64,000 bases of DNA from Actinosynnema sp042752395 (GCF_042752395.1 NZ_JBHYXZ010000024.1:11933-75932); one strand, 5' to 3'. Shown: positions 16,432 to 25,400, counted from the first letter of the stretch. Notes: generated from the sequence alone by a model not told the origin. Program-made: numbers and translations.

Positions 16432-17334
16432 TCAGCGACCGGCGGGCAGGATCGTGAAGGGGCCGTCGGCGTCGGGCCCGACGAGGATCGGCGTCGGGAA
16501 GTCGGGGCGCGCCCCGTCCGTCACCGCGTCCGAGTCCGGGCACGGGACGGGGTTCAGGTCGTGGTCCAGGGGGACGAGGTAGGTCTCCGGGGCGGTCGGC
16601 TCGTACGGCGTCCCGTACACCTCAGGGGTTCCGTACACCTCGGGGGTCTCGTCCACCGGCGTCCCGTACACCTCGGGCGTCTCGGGAACCCGCGTCTCGT
16701 GCACCTCGGGGCTCGCGGTCGGCGGGGTCGGGTCGTCCGGGGTCGGCTCCGGCTCCGGGTTCGGCTCGACCGGTTCGACCGGCTCCTCGGCCTGTTCCGG
16801 TTCGCGGGAGCGGTCCGCCAGCACCTCGAACACGGGCTGCGGCGTCACGGGCTGCGGCGTCGCGGGGCGGGGGCTCTGCGGCTGCGGGGCGGGCACCGGT
16901 GCCTGGTCGACCGGCTGCAGGTCAGCGGCCGGTTCGTCGGCGGTGACCGACTCGGCGGGCGGCTCCTCGGCGATCGGCTCCTGGGCGGTCGGCTCCTCGG
17001 TGGCCTGCTCCTGGTCGGCCGGCTCGTCGGCGGGCGGCTCGTCGGCGGGCGTCGGCTCGGCCGGCTCGGGTTCGGACGGGGTCGTCGGCTGGGCCGGGTC
17101 ATCGGCCGGGTCCCCTGCCGGGTCTTCAGCCGGGTCCTCGACCAGGTCCGCGGGTGCTCGCGACACGGGCGGCTCGGCGATGGCCGCGTCCCCGCCCTGC
17201 TGGTGGCCGAGCAGGAACGCCGCCACCACCGTCAGCGCGAACGCGGCGAACAGCAGCAGCGCCTTCGTGGGGTGCTCCCGGTCCCGCGCCGGGGTGGCGA
17301 GGCGGTGGCGACCGGTGCTCTGTCGGCGTGGCAT
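16432..17334 (-). CDS. Membrane-anchored Pro/Glu-rich protein
   Basis: A 300-residue protein with one membrane helix near residues 25-43 (ALLLFAAFALTVVAAFLLG) after a basic N-terminus, then about 250 residues of extracytoplasmic Pro/Glu/Thr-rich low-complexity sequence. Repeats of the PEVYGTP type occur near residues 230-250. The start ATG at 17334 has AAGGGG seven bases upstream; an in-frame start at 17430 has no support. It is probably the first gene of the exported-protein operon with the CHAP amidase 32 bases downstream. The tail looks like a wall-spanning spacer. Family not recognised. Confidence 0.72.
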   Translation of the reverse strand: MPRRQSTGRHRLATPARDREHPTKALLLFAAFALTVVAAFLLGHQQGGDAAIAEPPVSRAPADLVEDPAEDPAGDPADDPAQPTTPSEPEPAEPTPADEPPADEPADQEQATEEPTAQEPIAEEPPAESVTADEPAADLQPVDQAPVPAPQPQSPRPATPQPVTPQPVFEVLADRSREPEQAEEPVEPVEPNPEPEPTPDDPTPPTASPEVHETRVPETPEVYGTPVDETPEVYGTPEVYGTPYEPTAPETYLVPLDHDLNPVPCPDSDAVTDGARPDFPTPILVGPDADGPFTILPAGR

Positions 17335-17402
17335 CTCCTGGCCCCTTCTCGTCGGATTCGCTCGCCACGAGGCAATCCGTTCGACCGGGGCCGGACAAGC
17401 GG

Positions 17403-17435
17403 AAGGGGTGTGCGGGACAGTCCCGCACACCCCTT
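17403..17435 (-). terminator. Terminator after the CopC-CopD operon
   Basis: A perfect 15-bp stem, AAGGGGTGTGCGGGA paired with TCCCGCACACCCCTT, loop CAG, about 20 bases beyond the stop at 17455. The plus-strand side ends in TTTT, so it may act in both directions. Confidence 0.75.
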
Positions 17436-17454
17436 TTCGACGACGCGTCGCGGG

Positions 17455-18477
17455 TCAGGCGACCGGCGCGCGGGAGAGCACGACGGCCAACCCGAAAGCG
17501 ATGCCCATGACGGCCAGTTCCACGGCGGCCCAGCCCACGATCGCCGTCGCCTTGTGCTGGGCGATGTGGGGCAGCAACCGCCACCGGATGTTCGCGCCGA
17601 GCACCGCGAGCAGGGCGGCGCACACGACCTTGCCGACCAGCACCAGCCCGTACGACGTGGTGAACAACGAACCGGGCAGGCCGACGACCGGGTTCAACGC
17701 GAGTTCCAGCACGCCGTTGAACAATCCCGTGACGGACACCAGCGCCAAGGCGACCGTGGCGAGTTTCGAGAACTTCGGCAGCGCGTCGGCGAGCAGACCG
17801 CGCCGGTGCGCGACCAGCACCACCAGCGCGGCCAATCCGCCCGTCCACGCCGCCGCGCCCAACACGTGCAACTCCATCGAGATCATGGAGTAGTCGTGGT
17901 ACTTCCAGTTCGACGCGTGACCGGTGACGGGCAGGGGCAGCAAACCGAACATCGCGATCAGGATGCGCAATTCCGCCGGCACCGATTCACCGCGGCGCAC
18001 GGCCATGATGCCGATCCACAGGTACACCAGCGCGCAGACCGCGCTGAACAGCAATCCCTGACCGGCCCCCACGCGCTGGACGTAATCCACGACCATGGGC
18101 ATGGTCAATTCCGCGTCCGGACGCGTTTCGTACGCCCGGAGCACGATCGACAACAACGCGGTGAAAGCCCACACGGCCGCGGCGACCACGGCGGCCGGCC
18201 GGGCGATCCGCAGCACCGGCTCGGTGAGCGCCGGTCGGGTGAACCCGAGCAGCTTGGGAAGCAGCGAGAGCCCCACGACGATCGTCGCCGCCACGTCCAG
18301 CAGGGTCCGCACCAGCGGTTGCGCGAACCGGGCCACCACCCCGGCCTCGGCCACGCCCACCGCGGCGGGCGCGGTGGACAGGCCGAGGCCCAACAGCACG
18401 CCGACGACCCCGCCCGCCAGCAGGCCGCCCACGACCCAGTACCGGCCGGCGGCGGTGATGGTCCGGTTCGCGGTCAT
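17455..18477 (-). CDS. copD: CopD-family copper transport membrane protein
   Basis: A 340-residue integral membrane protein with about eight helices. PVTGHASNWKYHDYSMISME with the following LHVLGAAAWTGGLAAL is the CopD-family region with His ligands facing the membrane. Start ATG at 18477 shares ATGA with the CopC stop. CopD works with periplasmic CopC in copper uptake or resistance in known systems. No cytosolic CopAB or CsoR gene lies in this window, so the direction of copper movement is not settled. Confidence 0.88.
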   Translation of the reverse strand: MTANRTITAAGRYWVVGGLLAGGVVGVLLGLGLSTAPAAVGVAEAGVVARFAQPLVRTLLDVAATIVVGLSLLPKLLGFTRPALTEPVLRIARPAAVVAAAVWAFTALLSIVLRAYETRPDAELTMPMVVDYVQRVGAGQGLLFSAVCALVYLWIGIMAVRRGESVPAELRILIAMFGLLPLPVTGHASNWKYHDYSMISMELHVLGAAAWTGGLAALVVLVAHRRGLLADALPKFSKLATVALALVSVTGLFNGVLELALNPVVGLPGSLFTTSYGLVLVGKVVCAALLAVLGANIRWRLLPHIAQHKATAIVGWAAVELAVMGIAFGLAVVLSRAPVA

Positions 18478-19031
18478 CGCCCGCCGTTCTCCTTGGCGTC
18501 GCCCGAGCCGCCGCGCACCGCGAAGAACGCGCCACCGGCCAGCAGCACGGCGGCGGCCGCGATCCACACCCAGATGGGCACGCCGGACCCGGACGACGAC
18601 GAGCCCGCGTCCGGGTCGGCCGGGGCCGCCGGCGCGGGCGTGCCGTCACCCGCCTTGGTGAGGGTGAACTTGAGCGACCCCGTCACCGGGTGCCCGTCCG
18701 CGGACAGAACCCGGTAGCCGACGGTGTACTCGGCGGCCGGCCCCAGCGGCCGGATCGGGAAGACGACGCTGTTGTTCTTGACCGTCGGCTCGCCCTCCGC
18801 TTCCCAGCGCGTGCCCTCGGGGCCGGTGACGGTGATCGTGTTGAACTTCTCGCCGGCCTGCACGGGCTGGTCGAAGGTCAACGTGACCGTCGCCGGCCCG
18901 GTCTCCAGCGAGGACCCGTCCTTCGGGTCGCTGCTGATCAGCACGTTGTGCGCGGACGCGGGCGCGGCCGTGGCCAGCGCGAGCCCGCCCGCGAGCAAGC
19001 CGGTCAGCAGCAGCGAGACGACGCGCCTCAT
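18474..19031 (-). CDS. copC: CopC-domain exported copper-binding protein
   Basis: A 185-residue protein: signal peptide residues 1-27 ending ASAHN, so the mature N-terminus begins with the copper-binding His. The CopC beta-sandwich spans about residues 28-125, with VLSADGHPVTGSLKFTL near 108-124 holding the second His site. A Gly/Ser linker follows, then a C-terminal membrane anchor (VPIWVWIAAAAVLLAGGAFF, residues 150-169). Start ATG at 19031 overlaps the YcnI stop by ATGA, and its stop overlaps copD the same way. Confidence 0.9.
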   Translation of the reverse strand: MRRVVSLLLTGLLAGGLALATAAPASAHNVLISSDPKDGSSLETGPATVTLTFDQPVQAGEKFNTITVTGPEGTRWEAEGEPTVKNNSVVFPIRPLGPAAEYTVGYRVLSADGHPVTGSLKFTLTKAGDGTPAPAAPADPDAGSSSSGSGVPIWVWIAAAAVLLAGGAFFAVRGGSGDAKENGGR

Positions 19032-19786
19032 GCCGTCGGCTTGCCCGCGCGGCGGGACCGCAGCACGGCGCCCGCACCCAACCCGAGGCCCAGCGCGCCG
19101 ACCACGAGGCCCGCGCCGCCCAGCCAGCGGGCCGTGTCGTCGGTCGCGCCGGCCGCGGCGTCGTCGTGCCCGTCGTCCGCGACCGCGGTGGCCGTGGCGT
19201 CGCCGTGGTCGTCGTCGCCGCTCTTCGCGACGAGCTTCAGCACGGGCGCGGGGCGCTCGGGCTCCTCGCCGCCCTCGGCGGGCGGCGGGGCGTTCCAGTC
19301 CACGACCTCGCCGCTGTCGTAGGTCTGCTTGGTGGGCAGGACGAGCTTGTCGGTGTTGTCCGGCAGCGGCCCGATGGACAGGTCGAACTCGTTGAACTGA
19401 CCGGGCTCGATGCGGGTGCCCGGGTCGGCGGTCCAGGTGACCGTGCGCACCGCCTCGGTGACCTCGCGGCCGTGGCTCTTGACCGGCGTGGCCAGCCTCT
19501 CCTTGACCGCCTCGACCTTCCAGCCGGGCGTCGGCCTGGTGCTGACCGAGGCCAGCGGGTACTCGGCGGGCAGGGTCAGCTCCAGCTTCACCGTGCCCGC
19601 GTCGGGCCGCTCGTTGGGCACGCGCAGCGTGACCTTGGTGTACCCGCCCTGCACGGCGTTGCCGGGGGTGGACGCGGTGACGTGCGCGGACGCCAGGCCC
19701 GCGGTGGTCAGGCAGAGGAACGCGGCGGTCGCGAGCACGGCGCCGCCCTTGGCGAGCGTGCGCGCGCCAAATCGATGTGTCGACAT
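19028..19786 (-). CDS. YcnI-like DUF1775 copper-associated protein
   Basis: A 252-residue exported protein. The signal peptide runs to about residue 33 and ends ASAHV, giving the mature N-terminal His that binds copper in YcnI. The DUF1775 beta-sandwich covers residues 34-175 with the family Trp in VTWTADPGTRIEPGQFNEF. An acidic His/Asp stretch (DDDHGDATATAVADDGHDDA) near 195-214 may hold more metal. A C-terminal anchor precedes RSRRAGKPTA. Start ATG at 19786 with AGGAG ten bases upstream. It is followed by copC and copD in an overlapping chain. Confidence 0.88.
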   Translation of the reverse strand: MSTHRFGARTLAKGGAVLATAAFLCLTTAGLASAHVTASTPGNAVQGGYTKVTLRVPNERPDAGTVKLELTLPAEYPLASVSTRPTPGWKVEAVKERLATPVKSHGREVTEAVRTVTWTADPGTRIEPGQFNEFDLSIGPLPDNTDKLVLPTKQTYDSGEVVDWNAPPPAEGGEEPERPAPVLKLVAKSGDDDHGDATATAVADDGHDDAAAGATDDTARWLGGAGLVVGALGLGLGAGAVLRSRRAGKPTA

Positions 19787-19836
19787 GAAGTTGTGGCTCC
19801 TGAGACCAGAGGACGTGTGTTGGGGGACTCGGGTGG

Positions 19837-20361
19837 TCAGGAACCGGGTGGACCGCGGCGGCCGTGCACCCGCCGCCGCAGCACGTCGACCAGCGTGTTC
19901 GCCGACGACGCGGGCGTGAGCGCCCACCACTCGCCGACCGGGGCGGGCGGCGCGGGCGGCGGCGGCAGGAGCCGGGTGACGGCGGTGGCCAGCGCGTGCA
20001 GCACGGCGTCGGCACGGGCCAGCAGCAGTCCGGTGAGCAGGGCGGCGACCACGTGCGCGGCCGTCATCGCGGTCGGGCCGAACCCGAGGCCGGGGCGCTC
20101 GGCGGCGTGGTGGCCGAGGTTGAGCAGCGCGTGCTGCCCGACCTGGGCGACGCCCAGCGCGGCCAGGATCGTCCAGGGGCGGCGTCCGCGCTCGGCGAGC
20201 GCCGTGCCCGCGAACGCGACGAGCACGGTCAGCGGCAGCGCGGGCGCGAACTCGGTGACCGAACCGCCCGCCGCGCCGTGCGCGGCCACGCTCAGTGCCG
20301 CCGAGGTGACGGCCAGCAGCGCGGCCCGCGCGAGGCGGGTCGGAGCGGGCCGGCTGGTCAC
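19837..20361 (-). CDS. Hypothetical membrane protein heading the copper-type operon
   Basis: A 174-residue protein with about four hydrophobic helices and His residues in GVAQVGQHALLNLGHHAAE near residues 70-90. The C-terminal third is Pro-rich and then basic. The GTG at 20361 is chosen; a GTG at 20385 is possible. It lies 50 bases upstream of the YcnI gene on the same strand and probably begins its operon. A metal-related role follows only from position. Confidence 0.65.
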   Translation of the reverse strand: MTSRPAPTRLARAALLAVTSAALSVAAHGAAGGSVTEFAPALPLTVLVAFAGTALAERGRRPWTILAALGVAQVGQHALLNLGHHAAERPGLGFGPTAMTAAHVVAALLTGLLLARADAVLHALATAVTRLLPPPPAPPAPVGEWWALTPASSANTLVDVLRRRVHGRRGPPGS

Positions 20362-20399
20362 ACCCCAGAGCGTAGGAGGTCGCACGACGGTGGCGTGAG

Positions 20400-20453
20400 C
20401 CCCTACGGCCGTCCTGGGGTTTCCCCTACGCCGAACGGGGGTATCGGGTACCC
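20400..20453. promoter_or_regulatory. Divergent control region with direct repeat and palindrome
   Basis: CCCCTACG occurs at 20400-20407 and 20423-20430, and GGGTA-TCGGG-TACCC forms an inverted repeat at 20439-20453 touching the GTG at 20454. The region lies between the copper-type operon and the BCCT transporter. Which gene these serve cannot be told. Confidence 0.4.
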
Positions 20454-22121
20454 GTGACGCACGAGAGCAAACCCGTCCACGAACCCCTGCCCGGTGATCC
20501 GAGGGCGGATCGGCCAGGGCGCACGGACCGAGCGGTCTTCGGCGTCGCCGCCGTCGTCACACTGGCGTTCGTCGCGTGGGGCATCTTCGGCACGGCCTCG
20601 CTGGCCGGCGCGTCGAAAGCGGCCCTGACCTGGGTCATCGCCAACCTGGGCTGGGCGTTCGTGCTCAGCGCGTCGGGCTTCGTGCTGTTCGCCCTCTGGC
20701 TCGCGACGAGCCGCTACGGCCGCATCCCCCTCGGCCGCGACGACGAGCAGCCGGAGTTCCGCACGGTCTCGTGGGTGGCGATGATGTTCAGCGCGGGCAT
20801 GGGCATCGGCCTGATGTTCTACGGGGTGAACGAGCCGCTCACGCACTTCGTGCAGCCGCCGCCGGGCACCGTGGAGGGCGGCACGGACCAGGCGTTGCAG
20901 ACCGCGATGGCCACCACCCTGTTCCACTGGACGCTGCACCCGTGGGCGATCTACGCGGTGGTGGGCCTGGCCATCGCCTACGGCAGCTTCCGCCGCGGCC
21001 GCAGCCAGCTGATCAGCGCGGCGTTCGCGCCGCTGCTCGGGCGGCGCCGGGCGGCGGGACCGGCCGGCCGGGCGATCGACGTGCTGGCGATCTTCGCGAC
21101 GCTGTTCGGGTCGGCCACCTCGCTCGGCCTGGGCGCGTTGCAGATCGGCAGCGGCCTGCGGGTCGCGGGCTGGCTCGGCGACGTCGGCAACGGCGTGCTG
21201 GTCGGCGTCATCGCCGTGCTGACCGCGGCGTTCGTCGCGTCGGCGGTGTCCGGCGTGGCCAAGGGCATCCAGTGGCTGTCCAACGTCAACATGGTGCTGG
21301 CCGTGGTGCTGGCCGCGTTCGTGTTCGTGGTCGGGCCGACGGTGTTCGTGCTGAACCTCGTGCCGACCGCGATCGGCGACTACTTCCGCGACCTGGCCGA
21401 CATGGCGGGCCGGACCGCCGCGTCCGGCGGGGACGCGACGCAGACGTGGCTGTCCGGCTGGACGATCTTCTACTGGGCGTGGTGGATCTCCTGGACGCCG
21501 TTCGTCGGCATGTTCATCGCCCGCATCAGCCGGGGCCGCACGATCCGGCAGTTCGTGGCCGGCGTCATCGGCGTGCCGAGCCTGGTCAGCCTGGTGTGGT
21601 TCTGCGTGTTCGGCGGCACGGCGATCTTCGTGCAGCGCCACCGCGCGGACCTCGCGGGCGCGTCGTCGCCGGAGGGCCAGCTGTTCGGGCTGCTCGACCA
21701 GTTCCCGCTCGCCACCGTCGCCGGGATCGTGGTGATGGTGCTGGTGGCGATCTTCTTCGTGTCCGGCGCGGACGCCGCGTCCGTGGTGATGGGCACGCTG
21801 TCGCAGCGCGGCTCGATCCGGCCGGGCCGGGGCGTGGTGGTGTTCTGGGGCGTGCTCACGGGCCTGGTCGCGGCGGTGATGCTGCTGGTCGGCGGGTCGA
21901 GCGGGCTGACCGGCCTGCAGAACCTGACCATCATCGCCGCGCTGCCGTTCCTGGTCGTCATGGTCGGCTTGTGCGTGTCGCTGGCCCGTGACCTGCGCAG
22001 CGACCCGCTGATCCGGCGGGAGGAGCGGGTCGCCGAGGTCATGGAGGAGGTCACCGCCCAGATGGGGCCGGAGGAGACCGCCTACCGGGCGGTGGAGCAG
22101 CTCACACGCCGAGGCGTTTGA
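20454..22121 (+). CDS. BCCT family betaine/choline/carnitine transporter
   Basis: A 555-residue membrane protein with about 12 helices. GMGIGLMFYGVNEPLTHF near residues 118-135 is the glycine-rich substrate and sodium region. WTIFYWAWWISWTPFVGMF, then IARISRGRT, near 338-366 is the BCCT signature with the conserved Trp residues. The C-terminal tail has RREERVAEVMEEVTAQMG, acidic and helical, as in osmosensing members. A role in uptake of glycine betaine or a related compatible solute is likely. Start GTG at 20454. Its last 20 bases overlap the convergent gene at 22102. Confidence 0.92.
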   Translation: MTHESKPVHEPLPGDPRADRPGRTDRAVFGVAAVVTLAFVAWGIFGTASLAGASKAALTWVIANLGWAFVLSASGFVLFALWLATSRYGRIPLGRDDEQPEFRTVSWVAMMFSAGMGIGLMFYGVNEPLTHFVQPPPGTVEGGTDQALQTAMATTLFHWTLHPWAIYAVVGLAIAYGSFRRGRSQLISAAFAPLLGRRRAAGPAGRAIDVLAIFATLFGSATSLGLGALQIGSGLRVAGWLGDVGNGVLVGVIAVLTAAFVASAVSGVAKGIQWLSNVNMVLAVVLAAFVFVVGPTVFVLNLVPTAIGDYFRDLADMAGRTAASGGDATQTWLSGWTIFYWAWWISWTPFVGMFIARISRGRTIRQFVAGVIGVPSLVSLVWFCVFGGTAIFVQRHRADLAGASSPEGQLFGLLDQFPLATVAGIVVMVLVAIFFVSGADAASVVMGTLSQRGSIRPGRGVVVFWGVLTGLVAAVMLLVGGSSGLTGLQNLTIIAALPFLVVMVGLCVSLARDLRSDPLIRREERVAEVMEEVTAQMGPEETAYRAVEQLTRRGV

Positions 22122-22533
22122 GCAGGTCGGCCTCCATCGCGTCGAGGTCGGCCGAGATCGCGCGGTGCGCCGCCCGGCGCCGCGGCGCGGGCATCCGCTC
22201 CGAGGCCCGCACGGCGGCCAGCAGTTGCGCGAGCCGCTTCTCGACGCCCTCGACGTAGGCCGCGTCGGAGCCGCGGAGCTGGTCCAGCGCCTCGCCGAAG
22301 CCGACGATCCGGGCGTGCAGGCGCGCGCCCTTGCCCGAGTACCGGGTGAGCTGGTCCACCGGCACGCCCAACCGGGACGCCCGGAAGTGGTCGTAGCGGT
22401 CGCTCAGCAACGCGGCGGCCCGCGCCGCCACCGGCGCCACCACCGGGATCAACGCCGGCGCCAGCACCTTGGCCACGCCCACGAGGTTCTTCGCCCTGCC
22501 GGGGGTGAACCCCTTGCCCTTCGCCCGTGCCAC
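22102..22533 (-). CDS. DUF6474-like small protein
   Basis: A 143-residue protein I place in the actinobacterial DUF6474 group. The basic N-terminus (ARAKGKGFTPGRAKNLVGVA) is followed by a hydrophobic stretch VLAPALIPVVAPVAARAAAL near residues 23-42, then a helical region with YDHFRASRLGVPVDQL. Start GTG at 22533 with GGAGGT seven bases upstream. The 3' end overlaps the BCCT gene tail to tail by 20 bp. Function unknown; possibly membrane-associated. Confidence 0.8.
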   Translation of the reverse strand: MARAKGKGFTPGRAKNLVGVAKVLAPALIPVVAPVAARAAALLSDRYDHFRASRLGVPVDQLTRYSGKGARLHARIVGFGEALDQLRGSDAAYVEGVEKRLAQLLAAVRASERMPAPRRRAAHRAISADLDAMEADLLKRLGV

Positions 22534-22639
22534 GGCCGCACCTCCTCACCCCAGACCCTAGAGCCGTCCGGGCAAAAGATCGACTCGACTCCGCGAGGTT
22601 GCCGGCACGACGACGCGCCCGGCGTCATACGCTGCACCG

Positions 22640-24274
22640 GTGACTTCCCAGGTGCAGCTCGACGCCGGTGTGGTCACTCGTTGCCGGCGGCGGGTGCACC
22701 TCGAACACGATCCCACCATGCGCGACGTGCCGACACTGCCGCCGGACCCCACCGGTCAGCAGCGCAAGGCCGACGCCGAGGACCACCGGCGCGCGGTCGC
22801 CGCGGCGCTGGGCCGCGTCGTCGGGTCCGACCTGTTGGAGATCCCGCAGGACGTGCCCTCGGCCGACCGGGAGCGCGTGACCGCCGAGGCCATGCAGGCC
22901 GGCGTGCCGTTCATCTGGGGCGCCGCCCTGCCGCGCGACCCGCTGGGCGGGCGCCGCGGCGGCATCGACCTGCTGGTGAAGGAGAAGACCGGGTACGTGC
23001 CGGTGCTCGTGGTCCGGCACAAGGTCAGCGACCCCGGCCACGGCGCGCGCACGTCGCCGCTGTCCCACCCGCTGCCGGGCGGCGCGCGGGTGGACCCGCT
23101 GCGCAAGGTCCGGCCCCAGCCGCGCGACCAGCTCCGGCTGGCCCACGCGCAGCGGCAGCTGCAGGCGTCCGGCTTCGCCGCGCGCGGCCGCGCCACCGGC
23201 GGTGTCATCGGCATGGACGCCGACGTCGTCGTGTGGCACGACCTGGAGGCGCCGACGTGGCCCGCCGGGCGCACCGCGCTCGCCGAGTACGACAACCGCT
23301 TCTCCGACCGGCTCGCGGTGGCCACCGCCGCCGCCACCGGCGCCGACCCGTTGGCCCGCCCGTCCCGGATCGTGGAGTGCCGCAGCTGCCCGTGGTGGCC
23401 GGTGTGCGAGGCCGACCTGAAGGCCGCCCGGGACGTCAGCCTGGTGGTGCGCGGCGAGGACGCCGTGGCGCTGCGCAAGGCCGGTGTGACCACGGTCGAC
23501 GAGCTGGCCGCGCTGGACCCGGCCGAGCAGCTCGTCCCGCTGGTCGGCATGCTGCACTCGGACGCGGTCGTGCTGGCCCGCGCGTGGCTGCGCGACCTGA
23601 CCGTGGTGCGCCGCGTGTCCCGCATGGAGGTGCCGCGCGCCGACGTCGAGGTCGACGTGGACATGGAGAGCTTCGGCGACCTCGGCGCGTACATGTGGGG
23701 CTGCTGGCTGTCCGGGCAGGACGTCGGCGAGGAGCCCGGCTACCGGGCGTTCGCCACGTGGGACCCGCTGCCGTGCGCGGACGAGGCCCGGTCGTTCGCC
23801 GAGTTTTGGGGCTGGCTCACCGGCATCCGGCTGCGGGCCCGGGCGCGCGGGCTGTCGTTCAAGGCGTACTGCTACAACGAGTTGGCGGAGAACCGCTGGC
23901 TGCTCGGCTCGGCCGAGCGGTTCAAGGGGCAGCCCGGCATCCCGACCGTGGCGCAGGTGCGGGAGTTCATCACGTCCGACTCGTGGGTGGACCTGTTCGG
24001 CATCGTGCAGGACCAGTTCCTGTGCGCCCACGGCAAGGGCCTGAAGACCATCGCGCCGGTCGCCGGGTTCCGCTGGCGGGACCCGGAGGCGGGCGGCGAG
24101 AACTCGATGCGCTGGTACCGCGACGCCGTGGGCATGGACGGCAGGCCGCCGGACCCCGCCCAGCGCCGCCGGCTGCTGGAGTACAACGAGGACGACGTCC
24201 GCGCCACCCACACCCTGCGGCTGTGGATGACGTCGGACGCCATGGACGACCTGCCGTTCGCCGGGGACCTCTAG
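22640..24274 (+). CDS. TM0106-family RecB-like nuclease with RNase H-fold domain
   Basis: A 544-residue putative nuclease. The N-terminal half is RecB-like, with IDLLVKEKTGYVPVLVVRHK near 107-126 as the PD-D/ExK-type core. CRSCPWWPVC near residue 252 is a Cys cluster that may hold an iron-sulfur centre as in AddB/Cas4-type proteins. The C-terminal half is a predicted 3'-5' exonuclease of the RNase H fold: VDVDMES near 335 (DxE motif), NELAENRWL near 413, and YNEDDVRATHTLRLWM near 513. The family is widespread but poorly characterised, presumed to act in DNA repair. Start GTG at 22640. Confidence 0.87.
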   Translation: MTSQVQLDAGVVTRCRRRVHLEHDPTMRDVPTLPPDPTGQQRKADAEDHRRAVAAALGRVVGSDLLEIPQDVPSADRERVTAEAMQAGVPFIWGAALPRDPLGGRRGGIDLLVKEKTGYVPVLVVRHKVSDPGHGARTSPLSHPLPGGARVDPLRKVRPQPRDQLRLAHAQRQLQASGFAARGRATGGVIGMDADVVVWHDLEAPTWPAGRTALAEYDNRFSDRLAVATAAATGADPLARPSRIVECRSCPWWPVCEADLKAARDVSLVVRGEDAVALRKAGVTTVDELAALDPAEQLVPLVGMLHSDAVVLARAWLRDLTVVRRVSRMEVPRADVEVDVDMESFGDLGAYMWGCWLSGQDVGEEPGYRAFATWDPLPCADEARSFAEFWGWLTGIRLRARARGLSFKAYCYNELAENRWLLGSAERFKGQPGIPTVAQVREFITSDSWVDLFGIVQDQFLCAHGKGLKTIAPVAGFRWRDPEAGGENSMRWYRDAVGMDGRPPDPAQRRRLLEYNEDDVRATHTLRLWMTSDAMDDLPFAGDL

Positions 24275-24367
24275 CCCGGCCCGGCCGAGGGGCGCGACGG
24301 CGCGGGTCTGCCCCCACCGGCCGGGCACGGCCGTGGCCACCCTGGTCGAGGACTGCGACCGGTAGCG

Positions 24368-25120
24368 CTACCTGGGCTGCATCCGCAGCGCGCCGTCCAT
24401 GCGGATGACCTCGCCGTTCAGGTAGTCGTGCTCCACGATCGACACGGCCAGCCGCGCGTACTCCTCCGGCTGCGCCAGCCGCTTCGGGAACGGCACGCCC
24501 GCCGCCAGGCCCGCCCGGAACTCCTCCGACACGGTCGCGAGCATCGGCGTGTCCACGATGCCCGGCGCGATCGTCATCACCCGCACCCCGACCGACGACA
24601 GGTCACGCGCCGCGGGCAGCGTCATCCCGACCACCGCGGCCTTCGACGCCGCGTAGGCCACCTGCCCGATCTGCCCGTCGAACGCCGCGATCGACGCGGT
24701 GTTGATCACCACGCCGCGCTGGCCGTGCTCCAGCGGCTCGGTCTTGCCCATCGCGGCCGCGGCCAGCCGCAGCACGTTGAACGTGCCGACCAGGTTGACG
24801 TCGACGACCTTCCGGTACAGGTCGAGCGGGTGCGGGCCGGACTTGCCCACCGTCCGCGCCGACGGGCCGATGCCCGCGCAGTTCACCACGACCCGCAGCG
24901 GCGAGCCGGAGCCGGCGGCCGTGTCGACGGCGGCCTGGACGTCCTCCTCCGAGGTGACGTCCGCCGCCAGGTACGTGACGCCCTCCACGTCCGGGGCGTG
25001 GTCGGTCGAGAGGTCCAGCGCGAACACCGCCGCACCCCGTGCCGCCAGCGCACGCGCGGTCGCGAGGCCCAGACCGGACGCGCCGCCGGTGACGATCGCC
25101 GCGGTACCCGAGATCTCCAT
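24368..25120 (-). CDS. 3-hydroxyacyl-CoA dehydrogenase type II-like SDR
   Basis: A 250-residue classical SDR resembling HSD17B10-type 3-hydroxy(-2-methyl)acyl-CoA dehydrogenases. TGGASGLGLATA (residues 11-22) is the cofactor loop, VVNCAGIG near 79 replaces NNAG, Ser is in NTASIAAFDGQIG near 139, and YAASK near 155 is complete. The long GKTEPLEHGQRGVVINTAS insertion before the active site is typical of this subgroup. Start ATG at 25120 with AGGAGG upstream. Likely role: beta-oxidation of branched-chain acyl-CoA. Confidence 0.9.
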   Translation of the reverse strand: MEISGTAAIVTGGASGLGLATARALAARGAAVFALDLSTDHAPDVEGVTYLAADVTSEEDVQAAVDTAAGSGSPLRVVVNCAGIGPSARTVGKSGPHPLDLYRKVVDVNLVGTFNVLRLAAAAMGKTEPLEHGQRGVVINTASIAAFDGQIGQVAYAASKAAVVGMTLPAARDLSSVGVRVMTIAPGIVDTPMLATVSEEFRAGLAAGVPFPKRLAQPEEYARLAVSIVEHDYLNGEVIRMDGALRMQPR

Positions 25121-25147
25121 GCTTCCTCCTGTCCTGGGACCAGGAGG

Positions 25148-25258
25148 TTAACGGTCGTTCAGCCCCCGGCGCGCGGAGAAGTGGAGCAATGCGACCAACG
25201 GCACGGCCGCCAGCAGCGCCAGCCCCGCGAAGAGCAGCGAGATGAGGACGAGTTCCAT
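25148..25258 (-). CDS. Small single-helix membrane protein, 36 residues
   Basis: ATG at 25258 to TAA at 25150-25148 encodes a 36-residue peptide with one strongly hydrophobic helix (LVLISLLFAGLALLAAVPLV) and a short basic C-terminal tail. The weak AAGG site is about nine bases upstream. It lies 27 bases before the SDR gene on the same strand and may share its transcript. The frame, hydrophobicity and position support a real small protein, but no homology can be claimed. Confidence 0.45.
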   Translation of the reverse strand: MELVLISLLFAGLALLAAVPLVALLHFSARRGLNDR

Positions 25259-25400
25259 ACCCACGACCTTGCCCTTGTCCAGGCGAAACCGCGTCCGCCG
25301 CGAGGGGTGTTTCCCCGTACCCCCAGGGGACTACCCACCTCACTCTCCGCATACGCCTGGTGTTTGACCCACGGCCAACTTCGGCTGTCACCGTCGTGCC

